Under the pieces are notes generated by a model that had not been told where the DNA came from, did not search any database, and was given only the letters and a program-made list of their open reading frames with translations. 64,000 nucleotides of DNA, taken from contig NZ_JAHWGP010000032.1 in NCBI RefSeq assembly GCF_020873915.1, positions 28,526 through 92,525 on the forward strand. The letters are read 5' to 3'. Positions within the stretch are counted from its first letter, which is position 1. The number at the start of each line of letters is the position of its first letter. This DNA comes from Streptomyces sp. DH5 (GTDB lineage: Bacteria > Actinomycetota > Actinomycetes > Streptomycetales > Streptomycetaceae). The translations under genes were made by a program, and so were the position numbers. Shown here piece by piece: positions 10,008-18,659 of this stretch.

Positions 10008-10051
10008 CGCCGCAGCACCGCCGATCCGGTCGGATCGGCGGTGCTGCGGCG
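10008..10051 (+). terminator. Strong 21-bp hairpin terminator
   Basis: A perfect 21-bp inverted repeat (10008-10028 and 10031-10051) with only two bases between the arms lies 18 bp after the stop of the haloperoxidase-like gene. It is G/C-rich with no U tract. It is the longest perfect hairpin I found in the window. Confidence 0.85.
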
Positions 10052-10248
10052 GTACCCGGGGTTGTTGAGGAAGGGCGCTCTCGCAGCTCCGGCGGACGGG
10101 CGGGGAAGCGGGGCCTCCTGAGCAGCGGGGGCGGCGGCGGAAGTGTCTCTTCGGCGAGGTGCGGCAGCAGCCGGCCGGGACCGTGCCGAGTGACATGACG
10201 CGGTTCCGGCGACCCGCTTCCGCGGGAGCCGGGGACGGGTCGTTCTGC

Positions 10249-10359
10249 TCGGTGGCGCCGACGGTGCCGCGGTCCCACGTCCCCCGCATTCTCACCGCAC
10301 TGGATCTCCGCGACCGCGTCCAGGCGGTGGTCTGGCCTGTCGGGCGGGGTTGGCTGGGG
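10249..10359 (+). pseudogene. NarL/FixJ response-regulator C-terminal remnant
   Basis: About 37 codons read as the end of a LuxR-type helix-turn-helix: SHVPRILTALDLRDRVQAVV, then a degenerate tail. This matches, almost residue for residue, the end of the intact response regulator at 13253-13945 (YVSRILAKLGLRDRVQAVV). No receiver domain precedes it and no proper start is available, so it is a tail left from a deleted paralogue. Confidence 0.7.
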
Positions 10360-10616
10360 ACGGCGACCGGGCCTGACGGCCCCGTGATGCCGCGCGACGC
10401 GGCGAGCCGGCGGCAGCGGCTCGTTCCCGCCCACGGCTCATCCGGTACGCCCCACGGTGGCCGCTCCGTTCTCAGGACCGGCCCAGGATCCCCCGGGCGA
10501 GCTACCTGTTTCGTCCCCTCTGGGGTGACGCGCGCCACCGGTGGTCCCTTGTTGACTCGGATCGTCACCACAACGGCCGGACAAGGCCGACCAGCCCAGT
10601 AGCTAAGGACAACACC

Positions 10617-12224
10617 GTGACCACGACAAGCAGTTCCGCGCAGCACGGTTTCCCCAGAGGCCGCCGAATCGCCGCGGCTCTCCTGGTTTCCACGCTGGCA
10701 GGCACCATACTGGCCGCGTGTGGTGCCGACGCCGAGGGCTCACAACCGGCCGCGGTCTCCGGCAGAAGCGTCGGCGAGACCGCGGGCGACGCCGAGATCA
10801 CCTGGGGCAAGTGCCCGGCCCTGGCCGGGGGACGAACCCGTGACCCCCACCTGGCCTGTGGAACGTTGAAGGTGCCACTCGACTACCAGAACCCGGGCGG
10901 CATGAAGATAGACGTGGCGGTCTCCCGGCTGTCCACCGCACAACCCGGGAAGCGACGTGGCGTTCTGCTGCTGAACCCGGGCGGGCCGGCCCTGGGCGGT
11001 CTCGACATGCCCGAAACCATGGCGTCCACACTGCCGAAGTCCGTGCTGGACCGCTACGACCTGATCGGTTTCGACCCGCGCGGCGTCGCACACAGCACCC
11101 CGCAGAGTTGCGGTCTGCAGGACCCCAGCGTGCCCGGGCTCTTCCCCTATCCTGCCGCGGACGGCTCGATCACCGAGAACGTGGCCCTCGCCAAAGCCGC
11201 CGCCAAGCGGTGCGCCGGCACGGTGGGCAAGAACCTGCGGTACTACAACACCGCCAACACCGCCCGCGACATGGACCGCATCCGCCAGGCGCTCGGTGAG
11301 AAGAAGATCTCCTACTGGGGCCAGTCCTACGGCACCTACCTCGGCGCCGTCTACCGCTCCCGCTTCCAGGACCACACCGACCGGATGGTCCTGGAAGGCA
11401 ATGTCGACCCCACCAAGGTATGGGCCAACCAGGTGGGGGACACCTGGGGCAAGGGCACGGCCGACCGGTTCCCCGACGCCGCCCGCGTCGCCGCGGCGCA
11501 GGCCCGCACCCTCAAGCTGGGCACGAACGTCGCGCAGGTGACCCGCACCTATCTGACCCTCGCCGACCGGCTCGACCGCACGCCCGCAGCGATTCCCGGC
11601 ACATCGGTGTCGCTGGACGGGGCGCTGCTGCGGAACATGACCTACGCCCTGCTCCTGCACGACGACACCCTTCCCGTGCTGGCCAAGTTCTGGAGGGCCG
11701 CCGACAACCTGACCCACGGCAGCACCACGGCCGCCGACACCGCGGTCCTCAAGGAGGTGTTCGTCGACACACCGACGTCCCCGGGCATCCCCGCGGACAA
11801 CCAGGCCACCATGTTCATGGCTCTCACCTGCGGCGACGCCGAATGGCCGCACGACGTGGACGGCTACGCCGCCCGCACCACCGCCGACCGCGAGAAGTGG
11901 CCGCTCACCGCGGGCATGCCCGCCAACATCTGGGCATGCGCCTACTGGGACAAGCCGGCTGAGGCGACCGCCAAGGTCGTGAAGGGCGGCCCGCGCAACA
12001 CCCTGATCCTGCAGAACCGCCGGGACAACGCCACCCCGTGGGAAAGCGGCGTCGGGCTGCACAAGTCCCTCGGCGACGGCTCCGCCTTCGTCGGCGTCGA
12101 CAACGGCGGGCACTCCGTCTACGGCGAAGGTTCCGCCTGCGCCGACAGGACCACCGTCGGCTTCCTGACCACCGGCCACCTGCCGGACAGGGACGTCTAC
12201 TGCACCGACGCCACCCGGAAGTAG
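10617..12224 (+). CDS. Lipoprotein alpha/beta hydrolase, S33 tripeptidyl-aminopeptidase-like
   Basis: A 535-aa surface lipoprotein. A basic n-region and hydrophobic stretch lead to the lipobox LAAC (Cys35). The catalytic domain has an NPGGP oxyanion motif, the nucleophile in GQSYG (Ser237), an Asp in the NRRDNATPW segment and a His in NGGHSVYG. It ends with the TAP-like C-terminal domain typical of Streptomyces SlpD/SlpE and tripeptidyl aminopeptidases. It would trim short peptides from the N-terminus outside the membrane. The GTG start at 10617 follows AAGGAC. It stands alone between a response-regulator remnant and an IS256 remnant. Confidence 0.88.
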   Translation: MTTTSSSAQHGFPRGRRIAAALLVSTLAGTILAACGADAEGSQPAAVSGRSVGETAGDAEITWGKCPALAGGRTRDPHLACGTLKVPLDYQNPGGMKIDVAVSRLSTAQPGKRRGVLLLNPGGPALGGLDMPETMASTLPKSVLDRYDLIGFDPRGVAHSTPQSCGLQDPSVPGLFPYPAADGSITENVALAKAAAKRCAGTVGKNLRYYNTANTARDMDRIRQALGEKKISYWGQSYGTYLGAVYRSRFQDHTDRMVLEGNVDPTKVWANQVGDTWGKGTADRFPDAARVAAAQARTLKLGTNVAQVTRTYLTLADRLDRTPAAIPGTSVSLDGALLRNMTYALLLHDDTLPVLAKFWRAADNLTHGSTTAADTAVLKEVFVDTPTSPGIPADNQATMFMALTCGDAEWPHDVDGYAARTTADREKWPLTAGMPANIWACAYWDKPAEATAKVVKGGPRNTLILQNRRDNATPWESGVGLHKSLGDGSAFVGVDNGGHSVYGEGSACADRTTVGFLTTGHLPDRDVYCTDATRK

Positions 12225-12309
12225 CCCGCCGGAACGCGGTGCCTCCCTGTCCGGCCGGGACTGGACTGTGAGACGTTCGGTGTGACTGCCGGTCATGGAG
12301 GGCGCGTCG

Positions 12310-12780
12310 ATGACGAGCAACAACACGGCCGAGGCCGGGGCCGTCGAGTCGTCTGAAGCGACGCCGGCAAAGTCTGTGGACGACCATCTGATCCACGAGC
12401 TGGTGGGCGGGCTCAGCCGAGGGCCCTCGGCTGAGCGGTGAGGGCGGGCTGTTCCCGGAGGGAGCAGCCTTCACCAGCAGCTGACCAAGCGGCTTCTGGA
12501 GTCCGCCCCGGCGGGCGAGATCACCGGCCGTCTCGGCTATGACAAGCACGATCCGGCCGGGAAGAACGGCGGCGACTCACGCAACGGCACCCGGGCCAAG
12601 ACCGTACTCACCGACGTCGGCCCGGCCGAGACAGCCGTTCCCCGCGACCGGGGGAGGCAGCTTCCAGCCGAGGATCGACGCGATGGTCATCTCGCTTGCT
12701 GGGAAGGGCCCGACCGCCGGTGAGGTCCAGGCCGACCTGACGAAGGCCGGCGGCGCCGACGTATCCCACCAGCCGGGCGG
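12310..12780 (+). mobile_element. IS256-family (mutator-type) transposase remnant
   Basis: Starting with an ATG at 12310, the + strand encodes in several broken frames the N-terminal part of an IS256-type transposase: DDHLIHELVGG, then LTKRLLES, then EITG and the signature GYDKHDPAGKNGG with NGTRAKTVLTDVG. A decayed segment like MVISLAGKGPTAGEVQADL follows. A frame break occurs near 12425, and the catalytic DDE region is absent after 12780. The element is inactive. No terminal inverted repeats were found. Confidence 0.8.
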
Positions 12781-13056
12781 CTCCACCGGACATGCCGATC
12801 CGACAGAGCACTCATGCCGAGCGGGCACGACCGCGTGCGCGCGGTCCGTCCTCGGCTGCCCGGTCACCCGTCTTCCGAGTTCCCACGGTTCCGCATGTAC
12901 CGCACGAACCGCCGGGCGTGCACGTTCGTCGAACGTGCCGAGACAGCAACCTCCAGTCGGGTAACTACGGTGCACGGATGCCTCCTTGAGAGTCTGGAGC
13001 ATCACCTGTCCAGCATGATGACTCCACCAGACCCGGGCACATCACTTCTCCGGGGG

Positions 13057-13079
13057 AGCGTGACCTCTCTGTCACGCTC
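13057..13079. repeat. Perfect 9-bp inverted repeat with a third overlapping arm
   Basis: GAGCGTGAC (13057-13065) and GTCACGCTC (13071-13079) pair around a six-base loop. A further CGTGACA at 13093-13099 could pair alternatively with TGTCACG at 13070-13076. It lies about 170 bp beyond the stop of the response-regulator operon on the minus strand, so a terminator is the simplest reading. Confidence 0.5.
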
Positions 13080-13252
13080 ACTCTCTGTCAGCCGTGACAC
13101 GGCCTGGCTTGTCCTCTGACGATCAGGTCGGACGAGCACAGCGACCGGTGAGCGCCCACCCGGCGCGGCCTGGTAGCCGGGCCGAGCGTGTGTACGTGGT
13201 GGAGCTGGGTTTCGATCGGTTGGGCGGCGCCGAGGGCATGTGGCGTGCAGGC

Positions 13253-13945
13253 TCACGGCGTGCCGGACACCAGTCCGACCCGGTAGGCGAGGACGACGGC
13301 CTGGACGCGGTCGCGCAGGCCGAGTTTCGCCAGGATGCGCGACACATAGGTCTTGACGGTCTCTGGGGTGATGAACATCGCCGCAGCGATCTCCGCGTTC
13401 GACAGCCCTTCGGCAATCAGGTGGAGCACTTCCAGCTCGCGGGGAGTCAGCGCGCGCACGACGTGCTGCCTGGCCGGCCGGGAGGTGTCGGCCGGCCGCA
13501 GATGCTGGGCGAAGTGGCCGATGAGGTGGCGGGTGACGGCGGGTGCCAGCAGGGCCTCGCCCTGGGCGACGGTGCGGATGCCGTTGACCAGTTGTGCCGG
13601 AGGCGCGTCCTTGAGGAGGAAGCCGCTCGCTCCGGCGTGCAACGCGTCGTAGACGTAGGCGTCGACGTTGAACGTGGTGACGACCAGTACCTTCGGCGCG
13701 TCTTCAGTGCCGGGACCGGCCAGTTGCCGCGTCGCCTGGATGCCGTCGAGCAGGGGCATGCGGATGTCCATGACGACCACGTCGGGGCGCAGCCGCCGCG
13801 CGGCCTGAACCGCCTCGTGGCCGTTCTCGGCCTCCCCGACGACCTCCATGTCGGGCTGCGCGGAGAAGATGGTGACGTAGCCGGTCCGCACCAGCGCCTG
13901 GTCGTCGCAGACGAGCACACGGATCGGTGGCGGCGCATCGCTCAC
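13253..13945 (-). CDS. NarL/FixJ-family response regulator
   Basis: A 230-aa two-component regulator. The receiver domain (about 8-125) has the acidic pair DD at 14-15, the phospho-acceptor Asp60 in VVVMDIRMP, a Thr in VVTTF and the Lys in FLLKD. A LuxR-type helix-turn-helix follows (about 165-225, LTPRELEVLHLIAEGLSNAEIA). The GTG start is four bases after the stop of the sensor kinase gene, so the pair is co-transcribed and probably translationally coupled. It should bind DNA after phosphorylation by that kinase. The target is unknown, but the CPBP protease gene heading the operon is a candidate. Confidence 0.93.
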   Translation of the reverse strand: MSDAPPPIRVLVCDDQALVRTGYVTIFSAQPDMEVVGEAENGHEAVQAARRLRPDVVVMDIRMPLLDGIQATRQLAGPGTEDAPKVLVVTTFNVDAYVYDALHAGASGFLLKDAPPAQLVNGIRTVAQGEALLAPAVTRHLIGHFAQHLRPADTSRPARQHVVRALTPRELEVLHLIAEGLSNAEIAAAMFITPETVKTYVSRILAKLGLRDRVQAVVLAYRVGLVSGTP

Positions 13946-13949
13946 GGGA

Positions 13950-15182
13950 TCACTCCTGAACGGACTCGGACGGAATCGTGGCGCGGACCTCGAACCCGCC
14001 CTCGGGCCGGGGGCCGGCTACCAGTTCACCATCGAGCGTCCGCACCCGTGCACGCAGCCCGGCCAGCCCGCGTCCACCCACGGGGCCCGGCTGCCACGTG
14101 GCCGGCCCGTCAGCCGGTCCGTCGGCCGGTCCCTGGGTGGTCACCTCGATCCCGATGTGCTCGCCGCCGTGCCGGAGCAGGACCCGTGTCGGCTTCCCGG
14201 CGGCGTACTTCATGGCATTGGTGAGCGCCTCCTGCACCACCCGGTACGCGGCCAGCTCCACATCCACGCTCCGCGGCCGCCGCTCGCCCTGCTCGCGGAA
14301 CTCGACCGGCTGGCCCGACCTGCGGGCCTGCTCGACCAGGTCCTCCACCTGCCCCAGGGCGGGCGTCCGGTCCGCACGCGCTGGGGTCGCGGACGCCGAC
14401 TCGCCGGTCGCCTCCAGGACGCCGAGCAGGTACCGCAGTTCCGTCAGCGCCCGACGGCCGGTGTCGCTGACGGCCGTCAGCCCTTCGCCGGCGCGTTCCG
14501 GCGCGGACGTGAGCAGGAACTGCGCCGCGTCGGCTTGCACCACCATGGCCGTCACGTGGTGGGTGACCACGTCGTGCAGCTCGCGGGCGATTCGCGCCCG
14601 CTCGTCGGCCGTGGCCACCTCGGCAGCCAGCCGCCGCCGCTCGGCCTCCTCCGTCCGCCGCGTGCGCACCGTGCGCCCCACCAGCCAGACCGCGGCCAGA
14701 GCCAGCCAGAACGCGAGATAGTCCGGTAGCGCGAGCGGTGAGCCGAGGCGGTCCAGGACGACGGCCAGCACGGCGTAGCCCGCGCACGCCACGACGGCCA
14801 GACCGCGGCGGAAGCGGATCTGGTGGACCCCGGCGGAGTACAGGGCCGCGTACAGCCCCACACTCGCGAACGTCGGCGCGAAGCCCAGCGCCTGGTACAC
14901 GGCGAACGCGCCCGCGACGACGGCCAGACAGGCCGCGGGCCACCTGCGGCGGACCGCCAGCGGCAGGGTCTGCGCCAGGACCAGCCCGACGCTCAGCACG
15001 TCCGCCGACCGCTCGGGCAGGTCGCCGATCTGCGCACCGAGATTGGACAGGGTCGGCACGAAGGCCAGCAGGGCGAGCGTCAGGGCGAGGATGCCGTCCT
15101 TGAGGAGAGCATCCCGCTCCTGCCACCAGCCGAGCGGCGCACGGAGCAGCGAAGGGCTCCAGGGCACCTGACGGACCGTCAT
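13950..15182 (-). CDS. Sensor histidine kinase (HisKA_3 type)
   Basis: A 410-aa membrane kinase. Four to five hydrophobic segments occupy about residues 28-170. A short coiled linker leads to the HisKA_3 dimerisation domain with the phospho-acceptor His203 in ARELHDVVTHH, and a HATPase domain runs to the end (EALTNAMKYA as N box, GRGLAGLRARV as G box). There is no large extracellular sensor, so it probably senses a membrane signal. The ATG at 15182 follows GGAGGG. It sits between the CPBP protease gene (25 bp upstream) and its response regulator (4 bp downstream) in one minus-strand operon. Confidence 0.93.
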   Translation of the reverse strand: MTVRQVPWSPSLLRAPLGWWQERDALLKDGILALTLALLAFVPTLSNLGAQIGDLPERSADVLSVGLVLAQTLPLAVRRRWPAACLAVVAGAFAVYQALGFAPTFASVGLYAALYSAGVHQIRFRRGLAVVACAGYAVLAVVLDRLGSPLALPDYLAFWLALAAVWLVGRTVRTRRTEEAERRRLAAEVATADERARIARELHDVVTHHVTAMVVQADAAQFLLTSAPERAGEGLTAVSDTGRRALTELRYLLGVLEATGESASATPARADRTPALGQVEDLVEQARRSGQPVEFREQGERRPRSVDVELAAYRVVQEALTNAMKYAAGKPTRVLLRHGGEHIGIEVTTQGPADGPADGPATWQPGPVGGRGLAGLRARVRTLDGELVAGPRPEGGFEVRATIPSESVQE

Positions 15183-15207
15183 TTCCGTTCCCTCCAGTCG
15201 GCCTGTG

Positions 15208-16092
15208 TCAGCGGCCCGCGCGCAGGTTCCCGGCCCCGGCGTTCCGGCGGGCGAGGACGAGCATCGGGACGGCGAGGGCCACGCCGATGAGGACGGGCAC
15301 GACCGACGCCTCCAGACCGAAGCCGCCGCCGGTCAGGAGGGCGGAGCCGTGGACGTCGACGGTGAACAGACCCTCGGGGGCGTGTCCGGAGACCGGGATG
15401 CCGAGCAGCTGCTCCGTGGTGTTCCAGGCGAAGTGCAGACCCACGACGAACCAGATGCTACGCCGCCACAAGAACGCGGCTCCGAGCAGCACCCCCGCCT
15501 CCAGGGCGATCGCCAGTCCGCTCCACGCACTCGCCCCCGGGGCACCCAGGTGGACGGCGCCGAAGAACAGCGAGGTGATCACAATGGCAGCCCTGCTGCC
15601 CCACAGCTGCTCCAGAGCCTGCAGGGCAAGACCGCGGAACAGCAACTCCTCCGTGACCGCGGCGCCGATCTGCACCACGGCCGCGGCCCAGACGACCGAC
15701 AGGAAGCCGTCGCCCGCCCAGGAGAACGAATAACCCCCGAACGCCGTGATCACGAGGGCGGAGACGAGGATGAAGCCCAGACCGATCCCGCCGCCCAGCA
15801 GAGCCTCCCGCCCGGCTCCGGCCCGGGCGATCTCCGGCGTGGAGCGTCGTGCCACACGGCGCATGACCAACCAGTACACGGCCACCGCGGCGGCCGCACC
15901 CAGCACCGGCACCGGGCCGGGTCCGGTCGCCGTCGACGCCGAGACCAGGCCGACGCCGGCCAGCCCCGTCAGCATCCAGCCGAGCGGGGAACGCACGATC
16001 CGGCCAGGGCGGCCGCCGCCGTCGCGGTCCGGGCCCGGGTCCGGGTCCGGGCCGGAATCCGTGCCGTGCTGTGTGGCGGACGTCGTTCCCAT
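15208..16092 (-). CDS. CPBP-family intramembrane metalloprotease
   Basis: A 294-aa polytopic membrane protein of the CAAX-protease/bacteriocin-processing (Abi) family. The metal-binding motifs are in order: EELLFRG (Glu148-149, Arg), FFGAVHL (His181) and LHFAWN (His220). After an acidic, Pro-rich cytoplasmic N-terminus there are about eight hydrophobic segments. The ATG at 16092 is preceded by GGGAGG at ideal spacing, so the longer open frame is not used. It heads an operon with a sensor kinase and response regulator, suggesting that the protease and signalling pair act together, perhaps in envelope stress. Its substrate is unknown. Confidence 0.88.
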   Translation of the reverse strand: MGTTSATQHGTDSGPDPDPGPDRDGGGRPGRIVRSPLGWMLTGLAGVGLVSASTATGPGPVPVLGAAAAVAVYWLVMRRVARRSTPEIARAGAGREALLGGGIGLGFILVSALVITAFGGYSFSWAGDGFLSVVWAAAVVQIGAAVTEELLFRGLALQALEQLWGSRAAIVITSLFFGAVHLGAPGASAWSGLAIALEAGVLLGAAFLWRRSIWFVVGLHFAWNTTEQLLGIPVSGHAPEGLFTVDVHGSALLTGGGFGLEASVVPVLIGVALAVPMLVLARRNAGAGNLRAGR

Positions 16093-16148
16093 GGTGGCCT
16101 CCCGGTGGTGGTCACGCCCGTGGTGACCTGACGACCACGCTAGGAACC

Positions 16149-16162
16149 CGCGGACGTCCGCG
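16149..16162. repeat. 14-bp perfect palindrome upstream of the CPBP operon
   Basis: CGCGGACGTCCGCG is a perfect palindrome 57 bp upstream of the CPBP start codon on the minus strand, where a promoter or operator would be expected. Nothing else supports a role. Confidence 0.3.
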
Positions 16163-16350
16163 AATCCCCCGCGCATGTACGGCTCCTGTAGCTCTCACGG
16201 GGGATGCGCCACCCGTCCCCGCCACTCCGCCGCGGGGCCCGGCCGGGGCAGGAAACAGGATCGGGCGCCGTGAGGTGGCCAGGAACCACGGCGCTCGTCG
16301 GGAGGCCGGGTGTGTGCACGCCGATCCCGGGCGAGTGCGGGCAGGGCAGC

Positions 16351-17004
16351 TCAGTCAAGGCCGTAGCGCACCCCGATGCCCGCGATCACCAGCGCCAGCC
16401 CTTCTTCGAAGTGCCGGTCGTAGTCCGTGAAGAGCTCCGCGCCCGCCGCCGCCGTCAGCGGGTATCCGGCCAGTCGGCGGGCGCGTTCCGCCACCAGGTC
16501 GAAGCCCTCGGGGAGCTCGCCGGGCAGAGGCTGGGCGCCCTGTTCCTCGGTGACGAAGCCGAGGGTGAAGAGGTACGCCGTCGTGAACGCCCGGACCGCC
16601 TCGGCGAGGCTGAGGCCCGCGGCGGTGAACAGGCGCAGGTTGTCCTCCAACTGCTCGGCGTGCTCCGGGCTGGTGAAGCGTGTCCCGCTGAACACCTTCG
16701 CGCCGTCGCGGTAGCCGAGCAGCGCCGCGCGCAGGCCCCGGTTGGTCTTGAGCAGCCGCTCCCGCCAGGTGTCGCCCGGGTCGAGCGCGGTGCCGGCGAC
16801 CATCCGGCGGTACATCTCGGTCGCCATCTCGTCGAGCAGGGCCTGCTTGTCCTTGAAATGCCAATACAGGGCGGGCGCCTTGACGTCCAGCTCCCTGGAG
16901 ATGGCGCGCAGGGTGAGGCCGTCCAGGCCCACCTCGTTCAGCAGTTCCAGCGCCGTGTCCGCGACTCGCCTGCGGTCGAGGGGGGCGCGTCGTTCCGTTT
17001 CCAC
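16351..17004 (-). CDS. TetR-family repressor (TetR_C type)
   Basis: A 217-aa repressor if started at GTG 17004; other in-frame GTGs exist and no clear Shine-Dalgarno is visible. The N-terminal helix-turn-helix (about 10-55) includes LTLRAISRELDVKAPALYWHF, the form typical of tetracycline-repressor-like proteins. The rest matches the TetR_C ligand-binding fold, including the YLFTLGFV helix. It is divergent from an FAD monooxygenase gene. Two identical-arm operators lie between the genes, so it very likely represses both the monooxygenase and itself and is released by a ligand related to the monooxygenase substrate. Confidence 0.88.
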   Translation of the reverse strand: METERRAPLDRRRVADTALELLNEVGLDGLTLRAISRELDVKAPALYWHFKDKQALLDEMATEMYRRMVAGTALDPGDTWRERLLKTNRGLRAALLGYRDGAKVFSGTRFTSPEHAEQLEDNLRLFTAAGLSLAEAVRAFTTAYLFTLGFVTEEQGAQPLPGELPEGFDLVAERARRLAGYPLTAAAGAELFTDYDRHFEEGLALVIAGIGVRYGLD

Positions 17005-17013
17005 CCGCACAGC

Positions 17014-17073
17014 TTGACAGCTTAACAACGTTAAGGAGATGCTCGATGCCAAGCATCACTTAACAAAGTTAAG
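17014..17073 (+). promoter_or_regulatory. Monooxygenase promoter with two TetR operators
   Basis: Two copies of CTTAAC-N3-GTTAAG occur at 17021-17035 and 17059-17073, 38 bp apart centre to centre. A consensus -35 TTGACA (17014-17019) precedes the first copy, and a -10-like GATGCT (17038-17043) follows with an 18-bp spacer, so operator 1 fills the spacer. Operator 2 overlaps the ribosome binding site AAGGAGG (17071-17077) of the gene starting at 17084. A further inverted repeat, GATGCT/AGCATC (17038-17043 and 17052-17057), lies between them. Confidence 0.8.
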
Positions 17074-17083
17074 GAGGAGTGGG

Positions 17084-18487
17084 ATGAACACGGACGTTCT
17101 GATCGTCGGCGCGGGTCCCACCGGTCTCACGCTCGGCATCGACCTGGCCCGGCGCGGTGTGGACGCGCTGGTGGTGGAGCGGGACGGAACGCTGTTCCCC
17201 GGCTCGCGTGGCAAGGGCTTCCAACCCCGGACCATGGAGGTCTTCGACGACCTGGGCGTCCTCGACGCCATCCGCGCGGCCGGCGGGACCTACCCCGTCG
17301 GGGCGATCTGGAAGGGCGGACGGCGGGCCGGCGAGCAGCGGATGTTCGAGCCGCTCCCGGCGAGCGAGGAGACGCCGTACACAGAGCCGTGGATGGTGCC
17401 GCAGTGGCGCACCCAGGAAATCCTGCGGGACCGGTTGGTGGAGTTGGGCGGCGAGGTCGCCTTCGGCCGGGAGGTCGTCGGCGTCCTCCAGGACGCGAAC
17501 GGCGTCACCGCGCAACTCGCCTCCGGCGGGACCGTCCGCGCCCGGTACGCGGTCGCCGCCGACGGCGGCCGGTCGGCCGTGCGGCGGGCACTCGGCGTCG
17601 GCATGACCGGCGAGACGGTCGATCCGCGCCCGATGCTGGTGGCGGATGTCCGGATCAACGGCCTGGACCGCGACAACTGGCACTTCTTCCCGGCCGAGGA
17701 GGCCGGCGGCCGCCTCGCTCTCTGCCCCCTCGTCGGCACCGAGGACTTCCAGCTGACCGCCGAGTTCCCCGAGGGAACGGAGGTGGACCTCACCCCGGAC
17801 GGCATACGGAAGGTCGTCGCCGACCGCACGCACCTCGCCGCCCAGGACGTGACCGAGGTGCGCTGGGCCTCCGACTTCCGGCCGCGCGCGGCACTGGCCG
17901 ACCGGTTCCGCGTAGGCCGGGTGTTCCTCGCCGGGGACGCGGCGCATGTGCACTCACCGGCCGGCGGCCAGGGGCTGAACACCAGTGTCCAGGACGCCTA
18001 CAACCTGGGCTGGAAGTTGGGCGCGGTCCTCACCGGCGGCGCCCGGGCCGCGTTGCTGGACAGCTACGAGGAGGAGCGGCGCCCGGTCGCCGCCCGGATG
18101 CTCGGCGTCTCGACCGGCGTCCACCGCGGCGAGGTACGGCGCGGGAAGGAGACCCAGCAACTGGCGCTGGGCTACCCGGAGTCGTCCCTCACGGCGGAGA
18201 CGCGTACCGCCCCGGCCGGTGCGCTGCGGGCCGGGGACCGCGCGCCCGACGGCAGGGTGGACGGCGTACGGCTCTTCGACGCGTTCCGGGGCCCGCACTG
18301 GACGCTGCTGGCGCTGGGCACGGACGCCCCGGACGAACATCTCGGAGCGGTACGGGTCGTGCGCGGGCCGGTCCACGGCGCGTACGGGAGGGGGGTGTTC
18401 CTGGTCCGGCCGGACGGCTACGTCGGGTGGGCGGCCGAGACGGCGGACGGCCTCCCGGAGTACCTGGTCCGCGTCGGCCTGCGCTGA
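17084..18487 (+). CDS. FAD-dependent aromatic monooxygenase (PheA/TfdB; rifampicin-monooxygenase-like)
   Basis: A 467-aa class A flavoprotein hydroxylase. GAGPTGL at about 9-15 binds the ADP part of FAD, a central DGGRSAVRR is the second NAD(P)H/FAD fingerprint, and GDAAHVHSPAGGQG binds the ribityl chain. The C-terminal thioredoxin-like domain is short. Members hydroxylate phenolic or aromatic drugs and polyketides, with rifampicin and tetracycline hydroxylases among the relatives. The ATG at 17084 follows AAGGAGGAG. Control by the adjacent TetR repressor points to inducible detoxification. The substrate is not readable from sequence. Its stop codon directly abuts a sigma-factor fragment. Confidence 0.9.
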   Translation: MNTDVLIVGAGPTGLTLGIDLARRGVDALVVERDGTLFPGSRGKGFQPRTMEVFDDLGVLDAIRAAGGTYPVGAIWKGGRRAGEQRMFEPLPASEETPYTEPWMVPQWRTQEILRDRLVELGGEVAFGREVVGVLQDANGVTAQLASGGTVRARYAVAADGGRSAVRRALGVGMTGETVDPRPMLVADVRINGLDRDNWHFFPAEEAGGRLALCPLVGTEDFQLTAEFPEGTEVDLTPDGIRKVVADRTHLAAQDVTEVRWASDFRPRAALADRFRVGRVFLAGDAAHVHSPAGGQGLNTSVQDAYNLGWKLGAVLTGGARAALLDSYEEERRPVAARMLGVSTGVHRGEVRRGKETQQLALGYPESSLTAETRTAPAGALRAGDRAPDGRVDGVRLFDAFRGPHWTLLALGTDAPDEHLGAVRVVRGPVHGAYGRGVFLVRPDGYVGWAAETADGLPEYLVRVGLR

Positions 18488-18659
18488 CGACGGCGTCATC
18501 GCCGAAGTCCTCCAGGAGACCCGCCCGGCGGCCCGGCAGGCAGCCGGCAGCTGTACAGGCTCCATGACCGAGGACAGTGCGATCGGCTTGCTCCGAAAGA
18601 TAGCCGCCAACCGTCTCGTCGAGGCGTTCCGCTCACGAGCCCGGCACGAGAGGGCGCCG
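18483..18659 (+). pseudogene. ECF sigma factor internal fragment
   Basis: About 58 codons overlapping the monooxygenase stop read CADDGVIAEVLQET, then a diverged stretch, then AANRLVEAF and RARHERAP. This is region 2 and its flank of the ECF sigma factor whose intact copy is at 31562-32296 (CADDDVIAEVLQET, AANRLVDAF, RARHERVP). It lacks a start, region 4 and a stop of its own. At 18660 the same reading frame passes into an unrelated protein family, so the fragment is one half of a recombination junction. Confidence 0.75.
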
